The notes below the pieces were generated by a model. The model made no database searches. It had not been told where the DNA came from and saw only the letters and a list, made by a program, of their open reading frames with translations. This document shows, piece by piece, positions 26,451 to 35,091 of a stretch of DNA of 64,000 nucleotides (positions are counted from its first letter, which is position 1; every line of letters begins with the position of its first letter). The stretch lies in contig NZ_LQIW01000012.1 in NCBI RefSeq assembly GCF_001500025.1, positions 248,001 through 312,000 on the forward strand. Reading direction: 5' to 3'. Source of the DNA: Mycobacterium sp. IS-1590 (GTDB lineage: Bacteria > Actinomycetota > Actinomycetes > Mycobacteriales > Mycobacteriaceae). Both the position numbers and the translations under genes were made by a program.

Positions 26451-27597
26451 GCTCGGCCAGGATTTCGTCGGTGTGCTGCCCCAATCTCGGGGCGGGCGAA
26501 CGGGGCTCCCATGGCGTGCCGGCGAAGTCGGCCGGTGAGGCGACCATCGGCGCGGTGCCGTCACCGTCGGGCACATAGACGATTCCGCCGGCCGCGTGAA
26601 ACTGCTCGTCGCCCACGACGTCCTCCAGCGAGTTGATCGGCGACCAGAAGAGCTCCGGTTCTGCCGCGAAGACCTCCGCCCATTCGGCGAGGGTCTTCGA
26701 GGCGAAGATCTCGTCGAGTTCGGCGACGAGTTCGGCCGCGTTGGCGGCGCGCGCCCGCGGCGTGTCGAAGCGCGGATCGGTCAGCCACAGCGGACGCCCG
26801 ATCGCGCGACACAACGGCGGCCAGTGCCGGCCGGCTTCCAGGCCGACGATCCAGAAGCGGCGCCCGTCGCCCGCCGCGTAGTTGTTCATGCACGGATTGC
26901 CCATGGTCTCGCGCTGACCGATCGCGATCGAATTCCCGGTCAGCAGAAAGGTATTGAGGTCAAAGCTCACCGTGTAGGCGCCCTGGCGGTACAGCGACGT
27001 GCTGACCAGCTGCCCCTCCCCCGTGCGGCCCCGCGCGACCAACGCCGCACAGATCGCGGCGGCCAGCGTCATGCCCGCGGCGTGGTCGCCCATTCCGCCG
27101 CGCTGAAACGGCGGACTATGGCCGGGTCGGGTCAGCAGGTGCGCCAGGCCCGCCCGCGCCCAGAACGCGGCGACGTCGTAGGCCGCGCGGTCGGCATCCG
27201 GCCCCCTCTCGCCATAGCCGGTGATCAACCCGTACACCAGCCGCGGGTTCTGGGCGGCGACCGCAGCGAAGTCGAGCCCCATCCGCGCCAACGCGCCCGG
27301 CCGCACGTTGGTGAGGAAAACGTCTGCGCCGTGGATCAATTCGCGGGCCGTGGCGCGGCCGTCGGCCGTCGTCATGTCGAGCATGATGCTGCGTTTACCG
27401 CGGTTGTCCATCTCGAACGGCGGGTTCACGTCGCCGTCGAGGCCGAGCATCTTGCCGAACAACCGCGCCGGATCGCCGGTCGGCGGTTCGATCTTCACGA
27501 CGTCGGCACCCCAGTCGGCGAGAATCCCTCCGGCCGCCGGCCCGGCCACCCACACGCCGAGTTCGACCACGCGCACACCTTCGAGCGGACCCGCCAT
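26431..27597 (-). CDS. CaiB/BaiF-family (class III) CoA-transferase
   Basis: 388 residues. Transfers CoA between acyl-CoA and a free acid. Opening GVRVVELGVWVAGPAAGGILADWGADV, the segment KIEPPTGDPARLF, and DVFLTNVRPGAL with the motif preceding the catalytic region; the Asp that forms the acyl anhydride is expected in NPRLVYGLITGYG-TAYD-type context near residue 165 (AAYDVAAFWARAG). ATG 27597 lies 9 bases from the TGTAAAG arm of site E. In context it would activate a carboxylic acid for beta-oxidation. Confidence 0.88.
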   Translation of the reverse strand: MAGPLEGVRVVELGVWVAGPAAGGILADWGADVVKIEPPTGDPARLFGKMLGLDGDVNPPFEMDNRGKRSIMLDMTTADGRATARELIHGADVFLTNVRPGALARMGLDFAAVAAQNPRLVYGLITGYGERGPDADRAAYDVAAFWARAGLAHLLTRPGHSPPFQRGGMGDHAAGMTLAAAICAALVARGRTGEGQLVSTSLYRQGAYTVSFDLNTFLLTGNSIAIGQRETMGNPCMNNYAAGDGRRFWIVGLEAGRHWPPLCRAIGRPLWLTDPRFDTPRARAANAAELVAELDEIFASKTLAEWAEVFAAEPELFWSPINSLEDVVGDEQFHAAGGIVYVPDGDGTAPMVASPADFAGTPWEPRSPAPRLGQHTDEILAELKRSGA

Positions 27598-27606
27598 CGA
27601 CACCTT

Positions 27607-27634
27607 CTTTACATATATCCGCAAATTTGTAAAC
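27607..27634. promoter_or_regulatory. Regulon site E (TTTACA-N14-TGTAAA), most symmetric copy
   Basis: CTTTACA 27607-27613 and TGTAAAC 27628-27634 form a perfect 6-bp inverted repeat with 14 bases between. It lies between the divergent CoA-transferase (ATG 9 bases away) and the APH-like gene (GTG 4 or 7 bases away). Confidence 0.78.
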
Positions 27635-27641
27635 TGGCGTG

Positions 27642-28745
27642 GTGAAGCACGCTGCGCCGGTGCTCGGTCTGGCCGCACATCTGGGCCGCGGAGTACAACG
27701 TATCGCCACCGACGCCGCGATCGGCCGTCTCCGCTCACTTCCGCGCTCCGTGTCCGAACTGGACGGGCCCGCCATGTCGCGGATCATCGGCCGCCCGGTG
27801 GCCGCGGTGTCGGTGCTGGGCGGCGACTCCGGCACCTCATCGCGCGCCCGGCTCGCGCTCACCGGTGACGACGTCCCGGCGACCGTGTTCGTCAAACTGG
27901 CCGCCGAAACCGTCGCCACCCGCCTGATGGGCGAAATGGGGCGACTGGGCGCCACCGAGACCCGCTTCTACCGTGAACTTTCCCCGCGGCTGACCGGCGT
28001 CCCGGCCTGTCACGGCTCGGCGTTCGACCCGGTGACCGGCCGCTATGTCCTGGTTCTGGAGGACTTGCCCGCCGACGAATGCGAGTTTCCCGACACCTTG
28101 CACCCGATCAGCGTCGACCGGGCCGCCAGGATCGTCGAGCTCCTGGCGAGGCTGCACGCGACCTTCTGGGACCGGGTGCCCGGCTGGCTCTACACCGCAT
28201 CGGGCGATACCGCGTCGTTGCTCACCGGGCCCCTGTTGAAGACGTCGGCGCGCCGCATCGCCGAGCGCACCGATATCGCGGTCCACACCGGCCGCTTCAT
28301 CGACGAGCACTACCGCGCCGTGGCCGGGCTCATCGACGAGCCGCCGCACACCGTGATGCACGGCGATGCGCACCCCGGCAACGTGTACTTCCGCAACGGC
28401 GAGGCCGGGCTGTTGGACTGGCAGGCCGTCCGGCGCGGGCATCCCAACCGCGAGCTGGCATACACACTGGTCACCGGCATGACACCCGCCGATCGTCAGG
28501 CGCATCAACGCGACCTGCTCGACGTCTACCGTCAGGCGCTCGCGGCATGCGGCGGCCCCGAACTGGACCGCGGCCAGCTGTGGGAGCGGTACCGCCAGGG
28601 CGCCCTCTACGCCTATGTCGCCGCGCTGATCACCGCCGGGATGGGGGGCATGCAGGCCGAGGGCATCGCGCTCGAGGGCCTGCGCCGCGGCGTCGCGGCG
28701 CTACAAGATCTCGACACTGTCGCGGTACTCCAGAAGTCGATGTAG
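27642..28745 (+). CDS. APH-like phosphotransferase (aminoglycoside/choline kinase fold)
   Basis: 367 residues, protein-kinase-like fold: VFVKLAAE with the ATP Lys, YVLVLEDLPADECEF hinge, the catalytic loop VMHGDAHPGNVYF (Asp and Asn) and the Mg-binding LLDWQ. In actinobacteria such proteins are frequently encoded with acyl-CoA dehydrogenases and P450s; the substrate is then a small alcohol or acid rather than an antibiotic. GTG 27642 keeps the 7-base distance to site E; GTG 27639 is in frame just before it. Confidence 0.85.
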   Translation: MKHAAPVLGLAAHLGRGVQRIATDAAIGRLRSLPRSVSELDGPAMSRIIGRPVAAVSVLGGDSGTSSRARLALTGDDVPATVFVKLAAETVATRLMGEMGRLGATETRFYRELSPRLTGVPACHGSAFDPVTGRYVLVLEDLPADECEFPDTLHPISVDRAARIVELLARLHATFWDRVPGWLYTASGDTASLLTGPLLKTSARRIAERTDIAVHTGRFIDEHYRAVAGLIDEPPHTVMHGDAHPGNVYFRNGEAGLLDWQAVRRGHPNRELAYTLVTGMTPADRQAHQRDLLDVYRQALAACGGPELDRGQLWERYRQGALYAYVAALITAGMGGMQAEGIALEGLRRGVAALQDLDTVAVLQKSM

Positions 28746-28766
28746 AGAAGGATCTACGCTTGCCCC

Positions 28767-29312
28767 GTGAACGAAGCGCTGCGCGACGCACTCGGACCCG
28801 AGGACACCTCGACGCGGCACCGGATTCTCGTGGCGACCTCGGAGGTGCTGGCCCGAAGCGGGCAGACCAAGCTCAGCCTGTCGGAGGTCGCGCTGCAGGC
28901 CGGCGTGTCGCGCCCGACGCTCTATCGCTGGTTCGCCTCCAAGAGTGAACTGCTCGACGCGTTCGGCGTCTACGAGCGCGATCTGTTCGACAACGGCATC
29001 AGCAAGGCGACCGCCGGCTTGCGGGGCACCGAGAAGCTCGACGCCGCGCTGCGGTTCATCGTCGAATACCAGCACTCGTATTCGGGTGTGCGGCTGGTCG
29101 ACATCGAGCCCGAGGTCGTCATCTCCCAGCTCACGAAAATCATCCCGGTCATGCGCGCGCGCCTGCAGAAACTGCTGAGCGGCCCGAACGCGGCGGTCAA
29201 GGCCGCCACCGCAATTCGCGTGGCCATCTCGCACTACATCGTCCGCAGTGACGACGACGACCAGTTCCTGGCCCAGCTGCGCCACGCCACCGGGATCAAG
29301 CCGAACGGCTGA
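28767..29312 (+). CDS. TetR-family transcriptional regulator 2
   Basis: 181 residues, paralogue of the regulator at 25920. HTH at about residues 18-64: STRHRILVATSEVLARSGQT, then SLSEVALQAGVSRPTLYRWF; ligand domain with LVDIEPEVVISQL and ending IVRSDDDDQFLAQLRHATG. Because the recognition helices match, both proteins should see the same DNA word. The gene is 21 bases after the APH-like gene and its stop codon lies inside site F, which precedes the aldehyde dehydrogenase. Confidence 0.92.
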   Translation: MNEALRDALGPEDTSTRHRILVATSEVLARSGQTKLSLSEVALQAGVSRPTLYRWFASKSELLDAFGVYERDLFDNGISKATAGLRGTEKLDAALRFIVEYQHSYSGVRLVDIEPEVVISQLTKIIPVMRARLQKLLSGPNAAVKAATAIRVAISHYIVRSDDDDQFLAQLRHATGIKPNG

Positions 29313-29335
29313 CACTTCCGCAAATATTTGTAAAG
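29309..29335 (+). promoter_or_regulatory. Regulon site F (CTGACA-N14-TGTAAAG)
   Basis: CTGACA 29309-29314 overlaps the TetR2 stop codon; TGTAAAG 29329-29335 ends 8 bases before the aldehyde dehydrogenase ATG (29344). TAAAGT inside it fits the mycobacterial -10 pattern TANNNT. Confidence 0.75.
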
Positions 29336-29343
29336 TAGTCGGC

Positions 29344-30828
29344 ATGACCCAGGTTGAGACCGACACCGGCGTGCTCGCCGGCGACGAGCGGATGTTGATT
29401 AACGGCGAGTTGCAGACCACGGCGAGCGGCGCGACGTTCGATGTGATTCATCCGGCCAGCGAGCAGGTCGCCGGCCGGGCCACCGACGGCACGGTCGAGG
29501 ACATGGCGCGCGCGGTCGGGGCGGCGCGGCGGGCCTTCGACGAAACCGACTGGTCGCGCGATCTGGAGTTTCGTTATCACTGCCTGACCCAGTTGCACGA
29601 GGCGTTCGAGCGCAACAAGGAGCGGTTGCGTCGGATCCTGATCACCGAGGTGGGTTGTCCGGTCTCGGTGAGCGGCAGTCAGATCGAGAGCCCGATCGAC
29701 GAGGTCAGGCATTGGGCCGAGCACGGTAGGAATTTCGAGTATCTGGTCGACAACGGTGTGCACGAGACACCGTTGGGCCCGGCGCGGCGCAAGATCCATT
29801 ACGAGCCGGTGGGCGTGGTCGGGGCGATCACTCCGTGGAACGTGCCGTTTTACCTCAACGTCGCCGAGACCGTGCCCGCGCTGATGGCCGGCAACACCGT
29901 CGTCCTCAAACCGGCCCAGCTGACGCCGTGGTCGGGTAGCGAGTACGGCCGCATCGTGGCCGAGGAGACCGACATCCCGGCCGGGGTGTTCAACGTGGTG
30001 GTGTCCAACGCCAACGAGGTGGGCGCGGCGCTGTCGGCCGATCCGCGGGTAGACATGATCACCTTCACCGGGTCCACGGCCACCGGGCGCGCCATTTTAG
30101 CTGCGGGTGCGGCGACGGTGAAAAAGACGCTGTTGGAGTTGGGCGGCAAGTCGGCCCACATCGTCTTGGATGACGCCGATTTCAACTCGGCATTGTCGAT
30201 GGCGGCGATGATGGCGTGCGTGATGAGCGGGCAGTCCTGCATCCTGCCCAGCCGGATCCTGTTGCCGCGCAGCCGCTATGACGAGGGCATCGAGATCCTC
30301 AAGACGATGATGGAGGGCTTCCCGGTCGGTGACCCGTGGACGCCGGGCAATATGCAGGGCCCGCAGATCAGCCAGACCCAGCGCCAGAAGGTGCTCGGCC
30401 TGGTCAAGAGCGGTATCGACTCGGGTGCGCGGCTGGTCACCGGCGGCGGCATCCCCGAGAACCTGCCGGTCGGTTACTACACCCAGCCGACCCTGCTGGC
30501 CGATGTCGACCCCGATTCGCAAGTGGCGCAGGAGGAGATCTTCGGCCCGGTGCTGACGGTGACGCCGTATGACACCGACGACGAGGCGGTCGCGATCGCC
30601 AACAACACGATCTACGGCCTGTCCGGTGAGGTCTCCGGTGGCGACGTGGACCGTGCGTTCGCGGTGGCCTGCCGCATGCGCACCGGCAACGTGACGATCA
30701 ACGGCAAGAGTCACTTCGGCATCAACAGCCCGTTCGGCGGCACCAAACAGTCCGGGTTGGGTTACCGCAACGGCGAAGAGGGCTACAAGGAATACCTCGA
30801 GGCCAAGACCATCGGCATGCCGGAATGA
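29344..30828 (+). CDS. NAD(P)-dependent aldehyde dehydrogenase
   Basis: Oxidises an aldehyde to a carboxylic acid. 494 residues. Motifs: TPWNVPFYL near residue 165, cofactor loop FTGSTATGRAI, catalytic Glu in LELGGKSAH, catalytic Cys in SGQSCILPSR, and the C-terminal PFGGTKQSGLGYRNG. ATG 29344 is chosen because the frame upstream is the end of TetR2 and site F sits 8 bases before it. Coupled to the SnoaL gene (ATGA). Fits as the step after P450/ADH oxidation of a primary alcohol. Confidence 0.93.
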   Translation: MTQVETDTGVLAGDERMLINGELQTTASGATFDVIHPASEQVAGRATDGTVEDMARAVGAARRAFDETDWSRDLEFRYHCLTQLHEAFERNKERLRRILITEVGCPVSVSGSQIESPIDEVRHWAEHGRNFEYLVDNGVHETPLGPARRKIHYEPVGVVGAITPWNVPFYLNVAETVPALMAGNTVVLKPAQLTPWSGSEYGRIVAEETDIPAGVFNVVVSNANEVGAALSADPRVDMITFTGSTATGRAILAAGAATVKKTLLELGGKSAHIVLDDADFNSALSMAAMMACVMSGQSCILPSRILLPRSRYDEGIEILKTMMEGFPVGDPWTPGNMQGPQISQTQRQKVLGLVKSGIDSGARLVTGGGIPENLPVGYYTQPTLLADVDPDSQVAQEEIFGPVLTVTPYDTDDEAVAIANNTIYGLSGEVSGGDVDRAFAVACRMRTGNVTINGKSHFGINSPFGGTKQSGLGYRNGEEGYKEYLEAKTIGMPE

Positions 30829-31250
30829 GCGACGATCGGCGCGTTGGCGACGAACTCGACATCGCCGCGCTGCTGCACCGCTACGCCCGCGCGGTCGACA
30901 CCAAAGACTGGGAGCTGTACCGCTCGGTGTTCACCGACGACGCGCACATCGACTACTCGTCGGCCGGCGCCGTCGTCGGAAGCCGCGACGAGGTCGTGGA
31001 CTGGTTCGCCGCGAATTTCGGGGTGATCGCGTGGAGCATGCACCACATCACCAATATCGAGGCCGAAGTCGACGGTGACAGCGCGCGGGTCCGGGCGATG
31101 TTCTACAACCCGATGCAGCTGCCGGGCATGACCGAGCCCAGCTTCTGCGGCGGGTATTACCACCACGACCTCGTGCGCACCCCCGACGGCTGGCGCAGCC
31201 GTCGGCTGGTCGAGGAAAACGTCTGGTTCACCAACCCTCCGGGACAGTGA
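30825..31250 (+). CDS. SnoaL-like/NTF2-fold protein
   Basis: 141 residues: LDIAALLHRYARAVDTKDWELYRSVFTDDAHIDYSS is the typical N-terminal helix pair and first strand of the SnoaL_4 group, followed by VDWFAANFGVI, MHHITNIEAEVDGDSARV and a beta-rich end. May be an isomerase/dehydratase or a binding protein in the pathway. ATG overlaps the aldehyde dehydrogenase stop. Confidence 0.8.
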   Translation: MSDDRRVGDELDIAALLHRYARAVDTKDWELYRSVFTDDAHIDYSSAGAVVGSRDEVVDWFAANFGVIAWSMHHITNIEAEVDGDSARVRAMFYNPMQLPGMTEPSFCGGYYHHDLVRTPDGWRSRRLVEENVWFTNPPGQ

Positions 31251-31258
31251 CGCCGAGA

Positions 31259-31305
31259 CCGACGCTTTGGCGAAACCGCCCGCGCGAAACCCGCCAAAAC
31301 GTCGG
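31259..31305. terminator. Bidirectional terminator between SnoaL gene and rlmN
   Basis: Arms 31259-31272 and 31292-31305 pair at 13 of 14 positions, loop 19 bases, and a neighbouring A-T pair extends the stem. It sits between convergent stop codons at 31250 and 31320. Confidence 0.7.
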
Positions 31306-31319
31306 TTTGGCCGCCCAGT

Positions 31320-32444
31320 TCAGCTCTGAGCGGCCAATTGTCCGCAGGCGGCAGCGATTTCGCGACCCCGGGTGTCGCGGACAGTGCACGATACACCGCG
31401 CTCGCGCACGCGCCGGACGAACTCGCGCTCCACGGGCTTGGGGCTGGCGTCCCATTCGCTGCCGGGAGTCGGGTTCAGCGGGATGAGGTTGACGTGCGCC
31501 AACGGGCCCAGCGCACCGCGCAGCTTCTTCCCCAAAAGGTCTGCGCGCCAAGGCTGGTCGTTGACGTCGCGGATCAACGCATATTCGATCGACACCCGCC
31601 GACCGGTCACGTCGGCGTAGTACCGCGCCGCGTCCAATACTTCGGACACCTTCCACCGGTTGTTGACCGGGACCAGCGTGTCGCGCAGTTCGTCGTCGGG
31701 GGTGTGCAGTGACAGTGCCAGCGTGACGCCGAGCCGTTCGTCGGCGAGCTTGCGAATCGCCGGGGCCAGCCCGACGGTCGACACCGTGACCGAGCGGGCG
31801 GAGATGCCGAAGCCGTTCGGGGCGGGCGCGGTGATCCGTCGCACCGCGGCCAGCACCCGGTTGTAGTTGGCCAACGGCTCGCCCATGCCCATGAACACGA
31901 TGTTGGACAGCCGTCCGTCCCGGGCCGCGGGCACGATCCCGTCGCCGTCGCGGTCACGCAGTTCGACCGCCGCGGCGCGCACCTGCTCGAGGATCTCGGC
32001 CGTCGAGAGGTTGCGCTTGAGTCCGCCCTGGCCCGTCGCGCAGAACGGGCACGCCATTCCGCACCCGGCCTGCGACGAGATGCAGACGGTGTTGCGTTGC
32101 GGGTAGCGCATCAGCACCGACTCGAAGGTCGTGCCGTCGACCGCTCGCCACAGCATCTTGCGCGTCTCACCCGCATCGGTCTCGATCTCGCGCACCGCGT
32201 CGAGCAGCGTGGGGAACAGCGCGTCGGCGACCTGATCGCGCACGCCTGCGGGCAGGTCGGTCATCCGGCGGGGGTCGGCGATCAACCGCCCGTAGTACTG
32301 ATTGGCCAGCTGTTTGGCGCGAAAAGCCGGCAAGCCGAGCTCGGTCACCGCCGCGGCCCGACCGTCCTCATCGAGGTCGGCGAAATGCCGCGGCGGCATG
32401 GCGCGGCGCGGCGCTTCGAAGACGAGCGGCAGAGAAGTGGGCAT
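31320..32444 (-). CDS. rlmN: 23S rRNA (adenine-2503-C2)-methyltransferase RlmN
   Basis: Radical-SAM enzyme that methylates A2503 of 23S rRNA and A37 of some tRNAs. 374 residues. The cluster motif CGMACPFC near residue 117, [12 protein letters not shown] for SAM binding, [13 protein letters not shown], and the C-terminal mechanistic Cys in AAACGQLA. Start ATG 32444; the in-frame ATG 48 bases upstream lacks family sequence. In M. tuberculosis rlmN is next to cdsA, but here 11.4 kb of accessory genes lie between them. Confidence 0.95.
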   Translation of the reverse strand: MPTSLPLVFEAPRRAMPPRHFADLDEDGRAAAVTELGLPAFRAKQLANQYYGRLIADPRRMTDLPAGVRDQVADALFPTLLDAVREIETDAGETRKMLWRAVDGTTFESVLMRYPQRNTVCISSQAGCGMACPFCATGQGGLKRNLSTAEILEQVRAAAVELRDRDGDGIVPAARDGRLSNIVFMGMGEPLANYNRVLAAVRRITAPAPNGFGISARSVTVSTVGLAPAIRKLADERLGVTLALSLHTPDDELRDTLVPVNNRWKVSEVLDAARYYADVTGRRVSIEYALIRDVNDQPWRADLLGKKLRGALGPLAHVNLIPLNPTPGSEWDASPKPVEREFVRRVRERGVSCTVRDTRGREIAAACGQLAAQS

Positions 32445-32512
32445 GTGAGCACCAGTATCCCACTTCGGTCGACCCAGAAATTGATTCGCCAATCCGGGCG
32501 TTGGTCGCCACC

Positions 32513-33466
32513 ATGGGACCCGTGCCCCGCTCCACCATGCCGCTGCGTGCCGCGGCGCCGCTGACGTTCTTCTATGCGTTGGGCTATCCCGTTGGTGCGC
32601 TTGCTGTTTCGGTGATGTCTCCGATGGCGGTGCTGGTGTTCAGGTTCGGTCTGGCCGCCGCCATTCTGTCGGGATGGGCAGCGGCCGCCCGCGTGACATG
32701 GCCCACAGGACGCGCGCTGGTGCGTGTGCTCGTCAGTGGGTTGCTCGCTCAGGGTGTGCTGTTCTCGTGCCTGTACCTGGCACTGCTGCACGGCGCACCC
32801 GCGGTATTGGGTGCCGTGATCATCTCCATGAATCCGGTGGTCACCGCCGTGTTGGCGGCGATGTTCCTCGGCGAGGGCATGACGCTGGCGCGGGTGGGCG
32901 CATTGGCGCTGGGTGTCGCGGCGGTGCTGGCGGCCTGCGCGGGACGGTTGATCGCGGTCGGCGGTGTCGACATGGCGGTGCTGTTGATCCTCGTGTCCCT
33001 GTTCGCCGTGGCCGCGGGCGGCGTCTACCAGCAGAAGTTCTGCTCGGGGGTCGATTACCGGGCGACGGCGGCGCTGCAGAACGCCGCGTGCGTGCTGCCC
33101 GTCGTCGTGTTGGCCGCCGTCACCCCGTGGTCGGTGACCGATCCGTGGAAAGCCGCGGCGACGGTCGCGGCGGTGGTACTCCTGAACGCCGTGCTGTCGA
33201 TGACGCTCTACGTGCGCGGAATCAACCAATACGGCGCCGCGACCGTCGCGATGTTGTTCACGGTCATACCCGCGGTCGCCGGGCTGTTGTCGTGGCTGAT
33301 GCTCGGTCAGCGGCCCGACGTCGGCGTCGCGGTCGGCCTGACGGTCGGCGCCGCGGCCTGCTGGCTCAACGCCACCGATGCGCGGCGCCGCCGTCAGCGG
33401 TCGGTCGCCTCGCCGACGGTCAGCGTTCGGCGCAGCGACCCCGCCACGTCGACTCCCGCCGGCTGA
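32513..33466 (+). CDS. EamA/DMT-family transporter
   Basis: About 317 residues, ten predicted transmembrane helices in two EamA repeats (residues 12-135 and 150-285). Conserved features include the end-of-repeat segment [18 protein letters not shown] in the first half and [20 protein letters not shown] in the second. Probably a drug/metabolite exporter. The C-terminal tail of 35 residues is basic and disordered. Start uncertain: ATG 32513, upstream TTG 32501 and downstream ATG 32537 share the frame. Confidence 0.85.
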   Translation: MGPVPRSTMPLRAAAPLTFFYALGYPVGALAVSVMSPMAVLVFRFGLAAAILSGWAAAARVTWPTGRALVRVLVSGLLAQGVLFSCLYLALLHGAPAVLGAVIISMNPVVTAVLAAMFLGEGMTLARVGALALGVAAVLAACAGRLIAVGGVDMAVLLILVSLFAVAAGGVYQQKFCSGVDYRATAALQNAACVLPVVVLAAVTPWSVTDPWKAAATVAAVVLLNAVLSMTLYVRGINQYGAATVAMLFTVIPAVAGLLSWLMLGQRPDVGVAVGLTVGAAACWLNATDARRRRQRSVASPTVSVRRSDPATSTPAG

Positions 33467-33469
33467 ACC

Positions 33470-33943
33470 TCAGATGAGGGCGTGCCGGTGCTCCTCCTGT
33501 GGTTCACCGGCGACCGTGGCGAACGCGTCGAACGCCGTGGCCAATGCATCGCGTTGAGTCGGCGACATCTCCCGCAGGATCCGGCGGATCGCGATGCGGC
33601 GGTGATGAACGACCCGATCGATCAGCGCCTGCCCGTCCGGGGTGAGCGTCAGCGCGATGTTGCGCCGGTCGGCGGGGTCGTCCCGGCGGTCGACCATGCC
33701 GATCTTGAGCAGCCGATCGCAGATCCGGCTGGCGTTTGACGCGCTCACCTGTAGGCCCGCCGCCACCGCCGCGAGGTTGACGGCGCCCCGGGTCGCGATC
33801 ATCATCATCACCCGCAGTTGAGGCACGGTCACCAGATCATCGACAGTCGAGATCGACGCTGCCGTGATGCCGACGAGAGCCCGCGACGCCCTCATCACCG
33901 ACTCCACCTGCTCGTTCGTCACACCAGTGCCGCGACCGGCCAT
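33470..33943 (-). CDS. MarR-family transcriptional regulator
   Basis: 157 residues. Winged helix from about residue 40: VPQLRVMMMIATRG, then AAGLQVSASNASRICDRLLKIGMVDRRDDPADRRNIALTLT, the typical recognition helix plus wing. Convergent with the EamA gene and divergent from the glucose dehydrogenase operon with 88 bases between. It is the natural candidate to control that operon. Confidence 0.9.
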   Translation of the reverse strand: MAGRGTGVTNEQVESVMRASRALVGITAASISTVDDLVTVPQLRVMMMIATRGAVNLAAVAAGLQVSASNASRICDRLLKIGMVDRRDDPADRRNIALTLTPDGQALIDRVVHHRRIAIRRILREMSPTQRDALATAFDAFATVAGEPQEEHRHALI

Positions 33944-33990
33944 CTCGCCTCATTCCATGTTCGAGGAAATACTTATCGAACCGCAATCAT

Positions 33991-34030
33991 TCTTGGTTTG
34001 CAAATACTGCGCACCGGCAAGTCTTGGTTT
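33991..34030. promoter_or_regulatory. Direct repeats in the MarR/glucose dehydrogenase gap
   Basis: TCTTGGTTT occurs at 33991-33999 and 34022-34030, offset 31 bases (three helical turns), the second copy touching the glucose dehydrogenase ATG. Possible MarR or sigma-factor contact site; weak by itself. Confidence 0.35.
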
Positions 34031-34031
34031 C

Positions 34032-35090
34032 ATGCAGGCATTGACGGTACGGCCCGGCAAGGCGGACACGCTCGCCGTCGACGACGTCGACGAACCCAGC
34101 CCCGGCCCGGAGGAACTACTGGTAGACGGCCTGGCCATCGGTGTGTGCGGAACCGACAAAGAGATCGCGGGCGGACAGTACGGCTGGGCACCGCCCGGCC
34201 GGGACACGTTGGTGATCGGACATGAGTCCCTAGGCCGGGTGGCGACGGCGCCGCCCGGCACGTCGTTCTCCCCCGGCGACCTGGTGGTCGGCGTGGTGCG
34301 CAGGCCCGACCCAGTGCCGTGCCGGGCCTGCGCCCACGGCGAGTTCGACATGTGCCGCAACGGTCGCTACACCGAACGCGGGATCAAGGAGATGGACGGC
34401 TACGGCAGCCAAAGATGGTGCGTGAAAGCCGATTACGCGATGCGCATCGACGACGACCTGCGCGAGGTCGGGATGCTCATGGAGCCCACCACGGTGGTGG
34501 CCAAGGCGTGGGAGCAGGTTCGGCGGGTGGGTCAGCGGGCCTATTTCGAACCCGAACGGGCGCTGATCACCGGCGCGGGCCCGATCGGGCTACTGGCGGC
34601 CCTGCTGTCCGTGCAGTCCGGACTCGACACCCACATCCTCGACCGCGTCACCGGCGGACCCAAACCCGGGATCGCGGCGGCGCTCGGCGCGACCTACCAC
34701 CACGACGACATCGACGACGTCGCATCCCGGCTGCAGCCGGACGTCGTGATCGAGGCGACCGGCGCCGGACCAGTCGTCTTCGGAGCGATCGCGAACACCT
34801 CGGCGTATGGCGTCGTCTGCCTGACCGGAGTTTCCCCTGCCGGGCGACGCCTCAAAGTCGACGCGGGCGCCATCAACCGCGAGCTGGTGCTGGAGAACGA
34901 CGCGGTCGTCGGATCGGTGAACGCCAACCTGCGGCACTACCGGCAGGCCGCCGAGGCATTGGCCAAGGCCGACAAGGACTGGCTGGCGAGCCTGGTCACC
35001 CGGCGGGTGCCGCTACACCGCGCCGCCGACGCCTTCACCGCCCAACCCGACGATGTGAAGGTGGTCATCACCCTCGACGACGCGAGCTGA
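34032..35090 (+). CDS. Glucose 1-dehydrogenase-like zinc dehydrogenase (MDR family)
   Basis: 352 residues. Oxidises glucose (or a related aldose) to the lactone with NAD(P). Catalytic-zinc motif GVCGTDKEI and GHESLGRV; structural-zinc cysteines in PCRACAHGEFDMC; the distinctive MEPTTVVAKAWEQ and Rossmann GAGPIGLLAALL of the archaeal/bacterial glucose dehydrogenase subfamily. The ATG at 34032 has no strong ribosome site. First gene of an operon that runs to 43851; the GH15 gene follows after 1 base. Confidence 0.9.
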   Translation: MQALTVRPGKADTLAVDDVDEPSPGPEELLVDGLAIGVCGTDKEIAGGQYGWAPPGRDTLVIGHESLGRVATAPPGTSFSPGDLVVGVVRRPDPVPCRACAHGEFDMCRNGRYTERGIKEMDGYGSQRWCVKADYAMRIDDDLREVGMLMEPTTVVAKAWEQVRRVGQRAYFEPERALITGAGPIGLLAALLSVQSGLDTHILDRVTGGPKPGIAAALGATYHHDDIDDVASRLQPDVVIEATGAGPVVFGAIANTSAYGVVCLTGVSPAGRRLKVDAGAINRELVLENDAVVGSVNANLRHYRQAAEALAKADKDWLASLVTRRVPLHRAADAFTAQPDDVKVVITLDDAS

Positions 35091-35091
35091 C

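Noticed and set aside
33396..33430. Short DNA similarity between the EamA gene end and 43756-43780 (GGTCGCCTCGCCGA)
   Set aside because: Fourteen GC-rich bases in a GC-rich genome; probably chance.
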